A stretch of DNA of 64,000 nucleotides from Azorinus chamasolen (GCA_963576725.1 OY755246.1:76910239-76974238), one strand, 5' to 3'. Counted from the first letter of the stretch, positions 35,401-41,228 are shown. Numbers and translations are program-made. Notes: generated from the letters alone by a model not told the origin.

Positions 35401-37268
35401 AACAGTAGAAAAACCTTGTGAACACTCTAGTAGTCACACTTTTAGTCCAATATTCATGAAACTTAGTCATAATGATTGTCTTGATAAAATCTCAAATGAG
35501 ATTGAAAGTGGATTATGTGGGGTTAAAAACTAGGTCACTAGGTCAAATAGTACGAAAACCTTGTGAACACCCTAGAGATCACATTTATAGCAAAATCTTC
35601 ATGAAAATTGGTCAGAATGATTGTCCTAATAAAATCTTGGACAAGTTTGAAAGTGGGTTATGTGAGGTCAAAAAGTAGGTCACTTGGTCATATCTTAGAG
35701 AAATCTAGTTTACACTCCAGTGGCCACATTTTTAGCCCAGTCTTCCTCAAACTTGCTCAGAGTGTTTGTCTTGGTGATATCAAGGTTGAGTGTGATCATG
35801 GGGTGGGTGGGAATAGAAAGTAGGTCACTAGGTAAAATCTTAGAAAAAATACTTTAGAGAGCACATTTTTAGCCCAATCTTCATTGGTCAGAATCATTGT
35901 CTTGATAAAATCAATATACTAAATCTTTGAAAATCTTGTTCTGCAGAACCACTGCTCATGATCCACTGCTCATGATCCACTATCAACATTGTTCATATAT
36001 TGTCCATAAGTTCAATTTTGACCCTACCCATGGGCTACCCTACAAAAATCTTAAATCTATGGTAATCAGGTGAGCGATTAAGGGCCATCTTGGCCCTCTT
36101 GTTTTGATATAGGCATTTGGATACGGGAAGTATTGGCCAAAGAAGTACATGTACCTGTAAAATCATACCTATATTATTTCAAACAGAGCTACAGGAGTCA
36201 TCTGGTCTGGGTATACTGTGTTTGCAAATAGGTAGAAATGGAAAAAGGAGAGCATGCTATATGCAATATCCAGGTTAGCATCTCAAACATAGATGGAACT
36301 TTGGAGATGACGCACGAACGGGCACAGCAATGCCAGACCTTAAAATATATATTATTCACAGACAGTAGATTAGCAGTGGCGTAAAATCAAACCTCAACTA
36401 AACTCGTCGAAAATAAAATGTGACAAGATCTGACGCCACAACTTGTACACTAGTATGATGAGATATAACGTCACGAAACGCCTTACAGAAAAGTAAAATA
36501 TAGGTTGTGCTTGGTCTAGGGCACTACGACACTCAGTAGGAGTATTTGGAGTTTACCAATTTACCTTATCGGCTATTTTTAGACCCAACCTTCTTTGAAT
36601 AAATCTACCGAAAAGGAGCATTTACTAGAGAAAAGGAAAACATAGAATTGTGGAGTTTTGAAACCATTGTGACAAATAAAGCAGCTGCAAATGCGTTATT
36701 TATCACAGCGGCTTCAAATGGGTGACTTTTAAAGATGTGTCAAAATGCGCCAATGTGAGGGAAAGGGTTAACGGCAACACGACACCAAATGTCGCATATC
36801 CCTAGAGGACCTGACTTATATTTAGCACCTAATACCTCACACTAGGTCACGTGTAACTAATACTGAGTGAAGTGGTTTTTATTTATATCATTGTTTGGAC
36901 TATATATAGATCTATATGTAGTAAATGACTTAATGAATATTGATTGAATGATGGCCGCCGCAAAAATTGTAGAATCCGATTTCACAGATCCTGATTTGAC
37001 GACACCTACAAGATCCGTCTGGACAGGGTCTATTCTGTTTGCAAAGGCGTAAACTATGTAATGGAAACATGCTTATAATATTATTGTATTTGCTTCACCA
37101 GGTAAGGTCGGCGGCTGGGTCGAAAACCTGACAGAGGACATGAGTAAGAGAGTAGATGAAATGCTGGAAAGGGAGCTAGGAGGGACAGGACTGACCTACG
37201 AGTCATTAGCTACAACAGCAAGGAACAAACCGTCACATCTAGCAGAAACCAGCAACAGCCAGTTGTAA
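12409..37268 (+). CDS. Cytosolic-type sulfotransferase, seven coding exons
   Basis: Joining 12409-12604, 17267-17393, 25557-25656, 26465-26597, 30314-30408, 34265-34448 and 37102-37268 gives 1002 nt, 333 residues plus TAA. Every junction is GT/AG, with phases 1, 2, 0, 1, 0, 1. The family transfers sulfate from PAPS to hydroxyl or amino groups of small molecules. Visible motifs: 5'-phosphosulfate loop SFPRSGTTL (61-69), PRFVKSHL with the catalytic-type His125, RNPKDSIHS with Arg147 and Ser155 for the 3'-phosphate, and KGKVGGW (278-284) at the GxxGxxK site. In the PAPS loop, Arg64 stands where vertebrate SULTs have Lys48; Asn277 and Val285 replace basic residues of the RKGxxGDWK motif. Length is slightly above the roughly 295 residues of vertebrate SULTs because of an N-terminal extension. 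No signal peptide or membrane segment is seen, so a cytosolic enzyme is expected. The substrate cannot be predicted. Confidence 0.93.
12664..12772. mobile_element. Family C MITE fragment in intron 1
   Basis: GGCTGCTTAATGCAGGGC and, 80 bp on, CTGTATTAAGCTGTCATCTG pair around a GCTCCAATAGGAGC centre. The outer CAGTAAAACC ends are missing. Confidence 0.6.
13018..13335. repeat. TGTCACCTGC-family repeat nested in a TTAA element
   Basis: Begins near GTGTCACCTGCCGAGAGGCA, has a GTCTGTCTGTCC microsatellite head (13071-13110), and ends GCAGGTGACACATGTGTACC followed by CGAACACTCTTGTTTA. Reversed copies are at 49690-50215 and 51850-52100. Open frames on both strands derive from the repeat. No known coding domain. 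Confidence 0.75.
13392..13460. mobile_element. Hairpin core, family A/B hybrid
   Basis: GCAAATAGTGTAGACTCTGA and GAGCCTACATTGTTTGC arms enclose a perfect ACGCCGCATTATGCGGCGT centre. Confidence 0.75.
13499..13565. mobile_element. Family B hairpin core
   Basis: AACAGCTTGGATCATGATGA and TCATCTGGATCAAAACTGTT surround ACCGAGTTATTCGGT. It directly abuts the TTAA at 13495-13498. Confidence 0.7.
13823..13894. mobile_element. Family A hairpin MITE core
   Basis: GCAAACAGAGCAGGCCCTGG and the complementary TCTGGGTCTACTCTGTTTGC close on a CGGCTACTACATGAGCCG centre. Downstream, AGTAAAGGGTTAAGG (13918-13932) resembles a right end of the TTAA group. Confidence 0.75.
14083..14142. mobile_element. Family B hairpin core, decayed
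   Basis: GGCAAACAGTTTCGGTCCAG pairs with a diverged TCATGACCCAGACTATTTG arm. Confidence 0.5.
14640..14710. mobile_element. Family A hairpin MITE core
   Basis: CAAACAGAACAGCTCCTGAT and ATCTGGGTCTACTCTGTTTG arms with a CGGCTCGTACAGGAACTG centre. It is preceded by GACCCTTTCCCTATTGAATA, the left flank often seen with this family. Confidence 0.75.
15108..15165. mobile_element. Family B hairpin core
   Basis: TTTGCAAACAGTTTGAATCC and GTCTCATCAGGATCTTAGAC flank GACCCTGGTTCACTCGGTGT. Partly decayed. Confidence 0.55.
15266..15512. repeat. Short element with imperfect inverted ends
   Basis: GGCGCGGATTTAGAGGGGAC near the left end and CCCCTCTAATCTGAAATCC plus GGATCCGCACCTG near the right end are imperfect complements, enclosing AT-rich sequence. 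This suggests a MITE-like unit of about 250 bp. No clear target duplication was seen. Confidence 0.5.
15560..15990. repeat. Degenerate GTGACGTAGCGTTATCATG tandem repeat
   Basis: About a dozen diverged units of roughly 28-40 bp containing TTGTGACGTAGCGTT or a close variant. Similar TGACGTATGATAT words form the array at 59240-60010, so the two may be related. Confidence 0.7.
15995..16850. repeat. Tandem duplication of a roughly 365-bp unit
   Basis: Blocks shared by 15995-16320 and 16360-16680 occur in the same order: CCGGACGTAC, TGCTATGGA, TTTTATGTATAA, the exact word TTTCAGATCTAGTTTTCACC, and TTTCTCATTAATAT. A third, partial and more diverged copy starts near 16725 (GTCCAGACATCCGGTTGCCA). Open frames inside are short and unrecognised. 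Confidence 0.75.
17267..17393 (+). CDS. Sulfotransferase exon 2 (residues 66-107, phase 2 end)
   Basis: Acceptor CACTTCAG|GAACC and donor TACAA|GTAGGT. It completes the PAPS loop as GTTLVQEMTYL and encodes the following helix and FPIIEVQRDDLPYY. It joins in phase 1 to exon 1 and phase 2 to exon 3. Confidence 0.92.
17410..18943. repeat. 66-bp minisatellite array
   Basis: The core, about 17700-18943, has some 18 units of 66 bp containing TTCCTATTGTTATGTTATTG and ATGATGGTATTGCTATTGC. From 17500 to 17700 related but degenerate units occur. Because 66 is a multiple of three and the unit lacks stops in two frames, frames of 403 and 382 codons run through it; these are repeat artefacts. The array continues in degenerate form at 25110-25550, on the other side of the LINE. 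Confidence 0.95.
18944..19142 (+). pseudogene. LINE endonuclease, N-terminal part
   Basis: The frame shows WNVEGLSLNKRSADSF and DVLCLSETW, the first two conserved blocks of AP-type endonucleases (the W-N and the E of L-x-E-T-W). It runs to SSGGI, where a transposon end begins. The upstream part of the open frame is minisatellite. Confidence 0.88.
19480..20175. repeat. CpG-rich CGTACG/CACGTG-dense segment
   Basis: Within an AT-rich region this stretch is full of short self-complementary words (CGTACGTG, CCGTACGG, GCACGTGCG) and contrasts strongly in base composition. A word such as GTACGTGC occurs in both orientations near its ends (19500-19560 and 20130-20160), suggesting a fold-back element. 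No coding domain. A similar ACGGATCCGT-type composition appears at 28310-29810. Confidence 0.6.
20457..20807 (+). pseudogene. Transposase C-terminal remnant (DDE type, Harbinger-like)
   Basis: The frame contains HSAYRVSVMHAIAKLKSYR and later GRIVKICAGLICRRK. This resembles the C-terminal end of DDE_Tnp_4-type transposases (PIF/Harbinger and relatives), where RxxVEHAIxRLKxFR carries the third catalytic acid. Here the Glu position is Met, so the copy would be catalytically dead. The upstream DD part was not found; only about 115 residues remain. It lies inside the TIR element and probably is the remains of that element's transposase. Confidence 0.55.
21037..21100. mobile_element. Family B hairpin core nested in the TIR element
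   Basis: TCAAACAGTTTGGATCAAGA and TCGTCTGGATCCAAATTT flank a GATGCCGCGTCATGCGGCGTT centre. Confidence 0.7.
21215..21423. mobile_element. Family C MITE, complete, nested in the TIR element
   Basis: TACAGTAAAACCCCTCTTAT at the left and GCATTAGAGGGGTGTTACTG at the right are inverted ends. The inner arms (GAAGCTTAATGCAGGTC, GACCTGCATTAAGCAAC) meet at GAAAGCTCCTGCTGGGGCTTTC. It is about 209 bp with TA at both borders. Confidence 0.8.
21576..21955 (+). pseudogene. LINE endonuclease, second part
   Basis: It continues from IIYIRDSVRKGVKLV through AVTYIAPENSP and HVFITGDTNARV, which holds the G-D-x-N block of AP endonucleases. A one-base frameshift occurs near 21878-21885. The following frame reads DIIDIDIPLARVSCDKGSN and runs on into the reverse transcriptase frame. 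Confidence 0.88.
21883..24030 (+). pseudogene. LINE endonuclease end plus reverse transcriptase
   Basis: A long open stretch starts with the endonuclease end (QSVVDYLM, then SNHAPMSF at the S-D-H position, with Asn for Asp). It continues with a basic linker and the RT palm: GVIIPLYKKGDTSDTNNYRG, FVDFKKAYD at 23265-23291 (first catalytic Asp), QGEVTSPMMFSLF and FADDAVLF at about 23568 (the two-Asp motif). The RT active site itself looks intact. The frame is lost at an eight-A run (24030-24037), and the recorded frame ends at a stop at 24094-24096. The low GC and AT-rich codons match the surroundings. Confidence 0.93.
24031..24769 (+). pseudogene. LINE C-terminal region with Cys/His cluster
   Basis: After the A-run the shifted frame reads AELGCYPLHIYRYIR and is open to the TAG at 24764-24766. 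It includes RLCQICELNDIEDEYHF followed by LVCPKYDNLR, a C-x2-C...H-x4-C cluster that many invertebrate LINEs carry at the end of ORF2. It belongs to the same polypeptide as the RT before the frameshift. Confidence 0.85.
25110..25550. repeat. Degenerate continuation of the minisatellite
   Basis: Diverged TGTTCCTATTGTTATATTAATG units, most about 22-25 bp, resemble the sub-units of the 66-bp array left of the LINE. The last unit abuts the acceptor of sulfotransferase exon 3. Confidence 0.8.
25557..25656 (+). CDS. Sulfotransferase exon 3 (residues 108-141, phase 0 end)
   Basis: Acceptor TATATTAG|GGGAGC and donor GGAAAG|GTACAC. The 100-nt exon encodes GAKGIKKTKSPRFVKSHL and LLPEQLRKGKGK, with the catalytic-type His125 in the K-S/T-H-L motif. 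The acceptor lacks a good pyrimidine tract because minisatellite sequence lies directly upstream. It is the exon most easily missed by gene finders, but the frame, phase and motif fit leave little doubt. Confidence 0.9.
25669..25868. repeat. 40-bp tandem repeat, five copies
   Basis: CTCATACAATAAGCCATGCC recurs every 40 bp (25671, 25711, 25751, 25791, 25831). It starts 13 bp after the exon 3 donor, so expansion could affect splicing distance but not the donor itself. Confidence 0.95.
25868..25942. mobile_element. Family B hairpin core
   Basis: TTGCAAACAACTTGGACTCA and GTTAGGATCCAATCTGTTTG flank GACGCCCAGTACCGGGGCGTC. Confidence 0.65.
26250..26420. repeat. (ATG)n microsatellite in intron 3
   Basis: Two long ATG runs (26252-26328 and 26352-26418) separated by a short impure stretch. 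They end about 45 bp before the exon 4 acceptor. The poly-Met and poly-Asp open frame across them is an artefact. Confidence 0.95.
26465..26597 (+). CDS. Sulfotransferase exon 4 (residues 142-185, phase 1 end)
   Basis: Acceptor TTTTTTCAG|ATCATT and donor GGCA|GTACGT. It encodes IIYTTRNPKDSIHSLYK and continues to FFEFFMSGEG. Arg147 and Ser155 align with SULT1A1 Arg130 and Ser138, which bind the PAPS 3'-phosphate. Confidence 0.93.
26598..28100. other. Intron 4, left part, nothing recognised
   Basis: Several open frames of 60-110 codons occur (for example 26819-27013, 27127-27351 and 27874-28212), but none shows a known motif or homopolymer pattern. A degraded repeat cannot be excluded. Confidence 0.4.
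28116..29962. mobile_element. Nested fold-back cluster with about 130-bp outer arms
   Basis: The outer arms at 28116-28248 and 29815-29962 are inverted copies sharing ACGCCAAATGTCGCAACAAC and TCGGAACCA words. Inside, 28312-28440 is inverted relative to about 29305-29440 (TCACACATTCA, ATACGGATGCAC words) and directly repeated at 28785-28920. A compact palindrome is centred near 28573, where CATATCCGTGACAA meets TTGTCACGGATAT. The core is rich in CCGTATT and ACGGAT words. No coding domain was recognised. It looks like fold-back elements inserted into one another. Confidence 0.75.
30314..30408 (+). CDS. Sulfotransferase exon 5 (residues 186-217, phase 0 end)
   Basis: Acceptor CTATTTCAG|TGATAA and donor ACCAAG|GTAATC. 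It encodes INGPWWSHVKEFW and ENVLFMKYEDITK, the conserved G-P/S-W-x-x-H and K-Y-E-D blocks of the family. Confidence 0.93.
30410..31235. other. Intron 5, left part
   Basis: No gene recognised. From about 31040 onwards GTAGTATAGCTGTCAA words appear, which are diverged precursors of the 63-bp unit that follows. Confidence 0.5.
31240..32690. repeat. 63-bp minisatellite, about 22 copies
   Basis: AGCTGTCACGACAGAGACAT recurs every 63 bp (31295, 31358, 31421 and on). There are two main variants, GCCATCGTGAGGCATTACGG and GCCGTCATGAGGTATCACGG, which alternate in blocks, a pattern expected of higher-order amplification. The period is a multiple of three, so a 161-codon minus-strand frame stays open over the first copies. 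The second variant brings an in-frame stop. Not a gene. Confidence 0.95.
32818..32915. mobile_element. Family C MITE fragment
   Basis: GGTGAAAGCTAAATGACAGG and ACAGCATTAAGTTACCATC arms flank GCCAAAAGGAGCTTTCTGC. The outer ends are missing. Confidence 0.6.
32920..33930. other. Intron 5, right part, nothing recognised
   Basis: AT-rich sequence without clear repeats or domains. Confidence 0.5.
33934..33999. mobile_element. Family A hairpin MITE core
   Basis: AAACAGGGTAGACCCAGATC and the complementary TGCTCTGCTCTATTTGC arms with a GATCCTGTAGGAGTCGTC centre. Confidence 0.7.
34265..34448 (+). CDS. Sulfotransferase exon 6 (residues 218-278, phase 1 end)
   Basis: Acceptor TTTATTAG|GACCTT and donor AACAAAG|GTAGGC. 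It encodes DLPAAIRKIADFLGR, helices, and DTSGGFINK. Asn277 and Lys278 begin the C-terminal PAPS motif, which is finished by exon 7. The donor region is repeated twice downstream. Confidence 0.93.
34440..34645. repeat. 91-bp tandem repeat carrying the exon 6 splice donor
   Basis: ACAAAGGTAGGCCAGTGTAG at the real donor is repeated 91 bp later (boundary after 34539) and again, as ACAAAGGTAGGTCAG, after 34630. The two intervening units share AGTTTTTCTTTGAC and GGGAGAGCGTACATACA. The frame after the first donor meets a stop within about four codons (TAG near 34458), so use of either downstream donor would truncate the enzyme before the KGKVGG motif. Confidence 0.9.
34728..36105. repeat. TCACCTGAGC-family interspersed repeat, copy 2
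   Basis: Starts TAGCTCACCTGAGCAAAGC, passes a GTCCGTCGTGCG head, and ends AGGTGAGCGATTAAGGGCC followed by CTTGGCCCTCTTGTTTT. The body is six to seven tandem units of about 145 bp, each with GAAACTTGGTCAGAATGA and TTGATAAAATCTCGGA. Open frames of 60-74 codons recur once per unit and are artefacts. It fills most of intron 6. Confidence 0.85.
36110..37095. other. Intron 6, right part, with two family A hairpin remnants
   Basis: Remnants of family A cores lie at 36179-36224 and 36985-37046 (ending CTATTCTGTTTGCAAAGG). GGGAAAGGGTTAACG near 36766 resembles a TTAA-group right end. No gene recognised. Confidence 0.5.
37102..37268 (+). CDS. Sulfotransferase exon 7 (residues 279-333 and stop)
   Basis: Acceptor CTTCACCAG|GTAAGG. 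It encodes GKVGGWVENLTEDMSKRVDEM and a C-terminal tail ending ETSNSQL, then TAA at 37266-37268. In vertebrate SULTs the matching region carries the K-x3-T-V-x3-E dimer motif; here that motif is not conserved. Confidence 0.92.
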
Positions 37269-37477
37269 AACGCAGAAAATATTTGTTTAACAAACATTTC
37301 AGACCTCTTTCAAAGGCGTTCAGGGGTCATAATTATGATGTGGGTTTACCCAGTTTGCATACAATGCTCCCTCCCTACAACGACCCTCTCAATAACGATT
37401 CCCTCCTTACAAAACCGCATGTCACTGTTTCCGAAACAACAAGGCTCCAGAAACAACTTGTTTCCATCGTATTTTAT

Positions 37478-37578
37478 TTATGCCTCAATCAAACCCTATG
37501 TTGTGACCACTCTTTAGAATCGTCACAAAGTGACGATTCTAAAGAGTGGTCACAACATAGGGTTTGATTGAGGCATAA
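37478..37578. repeat. Perfect hairpin, 49-bp arms, 3-nt loop
   Basis: The arm 37478-37526 is the exact reverse complement of 37530-37578, with loop AAA. The arm words are TGCCTCAATCAAACCC and its complement GGGTTTGATTGAGGCA. It starts 209 bp after the sulfotransferase stop, so it probably lies in the 3' UTR if transcription continues that far. No AATAAA was noticed on the + strand between the stop and the hairpin. Confidence 0.95.
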
Positions 37579-37904
37579 CGGTTTTAGTTCTCGAAATACA
37601 CCTTATCTGGGGATCTGAAAACAAGCTAATTATGTTTGATTTTCCCTCCCTATAACAACTACCTCTGAACAACACATACAATCTTCGTATCCCAAGGGTG
37701 TCGTTGAAGAGAGGGAGCACTGAATATATTTTGTAGAGACTCTAGGTGTACAAAGGTCAATGATTTAACCCTTTCCCATATGAATATTTATACATGTACA
37801 TGTACAATAATTCATGACTTCATCAATATTCATCGACTAATTTTTATAATGCCCACTGAACAAAGGAATAGTTTGTCTTTGCAGAAACATACCTATTTTA
37901 TGTA

Positions 37905-37985
37905 ATCAGCAACAAGAGCAGATGCTGACCACTCGGCTCTTACAGAAACCGTCTGATATGGTTAACGGTTCTACTCCGTAAAGGC
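37905..37985. mobile_element. Family A hairpin core, decayed
   Basis: CAACAAGAGCAGATGCTGAC and GGTTCTACTCCGTAAAGG arms around GGCTCTTACAGAAACCGTC. Confidence 0.5.
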
Positions 37986-38607
37986 ATGACAAGTGGTTCC
38001 TATAAGGGAACAGGTTAATTATCGCGTATCGGATTCATATTAATATCTATTCTGCTAGCAAATGTTTTGTCGATAGAAAATGTACATGTTGTTATTGTTT
38101 TTCAGTTACGAAATATAAAGAATGACACAAAAACCAATATCTGCTTTCATTTAACTCAGTCCCTCATATTGACGCCTTTTGACGCCTCTGTAAAAGTCAA
38201 TTTTTAAAACAACTGTGATAAATATAGCATTGCTCCACAGGAGCAAAGGCTCTATTTATCACAATGGTTTAAAACTACATAATTGTATGTATTCTAATTT
38301 TTTTTAGTAAATGCTCCTTTTCAGTAGACTGATTAAAAGAGGTTACATGTGTCTAAAATAGTCTATGAGGGAAGAGGCTAAATCAATCAATACTTCATTC
38401 AAATTTAAATACGCTCCTCCGGGTGTGAAGAGTCTTGGATCCCAAATATTTTCATAAGGTCAAACGGTGATGACATAACACTTTCGATACTATGACTGAG
38501 AAAAAAAATCCCAAACTGTTTGGATCTCTGTCTCGTTACAATCCAGACTGTCTGCCACGCAGGTAAACATTTTACGAAACGAAAGGAGCGAAACGGTAGT
38601 TCGAGAA

Positions 38608-38788
38608 TACAGTAAAACCTCTCTATAACGGCCACTAAATTACATCAAGTATTTTGTGTTAAATGCAGGTGGGTGCTTAAAGCAAGGTGAACCGCATTCT
38701 GTTTTGCTTTCACCTTGCTTTAAGCACCCACCTGTCCTAAATACCAACTAATTAAAAATTCAGTGGCCGTTATAGAGGTTTTACTGTA
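38608..38788. mobile_element. Family C MITE, complete
   Basis: TACAGTAAAACCTCTCTATA and TATAGAGGTTTTACTGTA are inverted ends with TA borders. The inner arms GGTGGGTGCTTAAAGCAAGG and CCTTGCTTTAAGCACCCACC are perfect complements. CAGTAAAACCTCTCTATAACGG-type ends resemble pogo-group MITEs. Confidence 0.85.
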
Positions 38789-38802
38789 TTATAGTAGCCA
38801 AC

Positions 38803-39070
38803 AATAAAACCTCTCTAAACCGGGAGTTAAAATAATGACATTATGTAAATACCGGTCTATAAGATGGGTTGCAGCTTAACGTCGGTTAAAAGTCATACAT
38901 AACGCTCCTAAAGGAGCAAAAACGTCATTCGACAACCTTAGTAGCCCACAAGTACTGCAGATAAACATTATCTAGATTAAGTACAGTAAAACCCCTTTAA
39001 ACTGGGCGTTAGAGTTAGTATCAAGACCGGTCTTAAGAAGGGTGGCAGCTAATAGGGAACTCCCTACATT
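38803..39070. mobile_element. Two 5' fragments of family C MITEs in tandem
   Basis: AATAAAACCTCTCTAAACCG at 38804 and CAGTAAAACCCCTTTAAACTG at 38983 each start a copy that breaks off after the GCAGCTTAA or GGCAGCTAAT word. Right ends are not present. Confidence 0.6.
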
Positions 39071-39296
39071 CGACGTGTTTCAAAATAAAACTAAAATATA
39101 CAAGGCTCATTTGTTTATATGCTAAAAAGTAGTACATCGCAAGAAAACTTATCCAATAAACGTTGAAAATGACAAAACATCCATCTGTTTGATATCGACG
39201 ATCCCGATTTTATTCCCCGATGTTTCAGTTCTATTCGGCAATCGTAACTACTCGCCGTATTCCGCCAGGGTTCAGCATATAGGATAGAAATAGATT

Positions 39297-39730
39297 TATG
39301 GAATGCCATTCTGCCGTGCTAATTGCTAAATACAAAATGCGAATTGCGTTTTGCCAATTGTGTAAATTGCTAGGGAATGTTCCAAATGAAAGATGTAAAT
39401 GACAAATGCGAAGTGCGAAATGCTTATTGCTAAATGCATGTTTGCACTACTGGCACTGAACAGCGCAATTTTTAAAGTGACTGTACATTTGCTAAATGCA
39501 TGTTTATTTACATTAAAGCTTATTGCTTATTGCACAACTAAATAAAAATGTCGCTGTTCAATGCTAGTGGTGCAAATATGCATTTAGCAATAAGCATTTT
39601 GCATTTAGCATTTGTCATTTACATCTATCATTTGGAACATTCCGGTTCTTTCCCTAGCAATTTCCACAATTGGCAAAAAGCATTTCGCATTTAGCATTTA
39701 GCAAATAGCATGGCAGAATGGCGTTCCATA
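39297..39730. mobile_element. 434-bp hairpin MITE
   Basis: TATGGAATGCCATTCTGCC at the left and GGCAGAATGGCGTTCCATA at the right are inverted ends, and the complementarity continues for most of the element (ATTTACATCT, GGAACATTCC, AATTGC and TTAGCAAT words in both orientations). TA at both borders would suit a Tc1/mariner-like origin. Arms are rich in TGCTAAATGC words, giving internal redundancy. Confidence 0.8.
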
Positions 39731-39799
39731 CTGTCTTGACAAATCTTTACTTACATTGTTTTCAGTTTGAAAAGAAACTTCTGCATTTGTAAATATATC

Positions 39800-39936
39800 T
39801 AACTCTTTTGCCGTCATAGGCGAAACTGTGAATGCCTTAAAACGTAATTAAAGACAGATCCAAATTATGATCTGAAAGAGGCGATAATCTTAACAGAAGA
39901 AATTTATTTGGAGGCAAAAGGGTTAAACCTTTTCTT
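39800..39936. mobile_element. Short TTAA-type MITE
   Basis: TAACTCTTTTGCCGTCATAG and the complementary end GGAGGCAAAAGGGTTAA enclose a CAGATCCAAATTATGATCTG palindrome. Confidence 0.55.
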
Positions 39937-40004
39937 AAATTGGTTATTAATCAACTTATACAAATCGTTGGCCTGAATAGTGATGTACGTGACTGTTAAT
40001 GTAG

Positions 40005-40170
40005 GAGGATACCGGTGATTCAAGAGAAAGTCAGCTTAGGACTACTGTACCCGCTCACTGTCCCGGCACGGGATCGAACCAGGACAACATTGGTGAGAAG
40101 TGGATGCGGTGAACACCGCGAAATCCGGACTCATGCTTTGTTAATGCTTACTCCATAGATTTGCCGTTTG
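40005..40170 (-). mobile_element. tRNA-derived SINE fragment (minus strand)
   Basis: On the minus strand GGTTCGATCC (40080-40071) matches the RNA polymerase III B box. The preceding minus-strand sequence GGTGTTCACCGCATCCACTT and TCTCACC resembles a tRNA-like head whose A box is degenerate. A second piece lies at 40250-40330. The 3' body and tail could not be defined. Confidence 0.55.
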
Positions 40171-40249
40171 TTGCTTGTGTATAGATCGATATCTTGATAG
40201 TGGCGTGTGTGTGTGTTTTATTAATATGTGAGGACACAGCGGTATCCAT

Positions 40250-40445
40250 AGAAAGCCAACGTACAGCTACTACACTATCTAACATACTGCTCGGCTCGGG
40301 ATCGAACTAGGACAGCACTGGTGGGAAGTGGGTGCGGTCTCAGTGGGTGCGGTGGGTGTGGTCTCAGTGGGTGCGGTGGGTGTGGTCTCAGTGGGTGCGG
40401 TGGGTGTGGTCTCAGTGGGTGCGGTCTCGGTCTCATGCTTGTAAA
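40250..40445 (-). mobile_element. Second SINE fragment with an internal 24-bp expansion
   Basis: GTTCGATCCCGAGCC on the minus strand (about 40306-40292) repeats the B box of the first copy. The + strand then shows GGTGGGAAGTGGGTGCGGT, expanded into about four 24-bp units of GTGCGGTGGGTGTGGTCTCA (40325-40435). The Gly/Cys-rich open frame here is an artefact. Confidence 0.55.
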
Positions 40446-41066
40446 CCCTTTACTTTTTAGATACTTCTTTTGGCCTCTTAAAAACAGAGTAGACCCAAAT
40501 CTGACAGGCCCGGTAGGATCGGCTCTGCATGCTCATAACTAATATAGATGAGTCTACAGTTTCTACCATGGCCAAACGTTCCGTGTTTGTATGCCATTTT
40601 AAAATACAGCTCATTAATATTCATGATGTCATTATTTCTAAAATAAATATTCAAGGAGTAACGGGATAACGAGTGTGACAACCTTTGTATAGATGCCTCA
40701 GTGTTGTTGTCTCCCTTGACTCCAATCAGCTGCTAACGAAAACAAAGTAAAACTCCAAAACAAGTTCGCCTTTTTTTTCTTATCAAAGGCAACATGGAAG
40801 TGATGTAGAAATGTCCCTGTGAAATCTTTCATACTGCGTTAGCCCTTCACCTAATGAATATTCATGTAAGAAATGATATAATGCCTGTATGGATATACAA
40901 GCACTGATGACGTAACAACGAGGTACACTTTGTGCATGTTGTTACGTCAAGTTATATTCTATTCTATTCAAATACTAATTAGCTGCATTGGTATGATAAC
41001 GAACAATGGACTTGTTACCTTGTTAGTGAGAGAAATCATACAATCAGAGATATATCAGTTTATAAA

Positions 41067-41228
41067 CAAACAGAACAGAGCTCTTTCAGGAACTGGCTGA
41101 TCTAGATCTACTTTGTTTAAAAAAACACAGCTCTTTCAGGAGCTGGCTGATCTAGATCAACTTTACCTACAAACAGAACACAGCTCTTTCAGGAGCTGTC
41201 TGGTCTAGATCTACTTTGTTTACAAAGG
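41067..41228. mobile_element. Three tandem family A hairpin halves
   Basis: The block AACAGAACAGAGCTCTTTCA through CTGATCTAGATCTACTTTG is present three times in a row with small changes (starts near 41070, 41123, 41173). Confidence 0.75.

Noticed and set aside
34758..35823. Series of 60-74-codon frames with GQNxCLDKI-like repeats
   Set aside because: Each is one unit of the tandem body of an interspersed repeat; the frames are not linked and contain no known domain.
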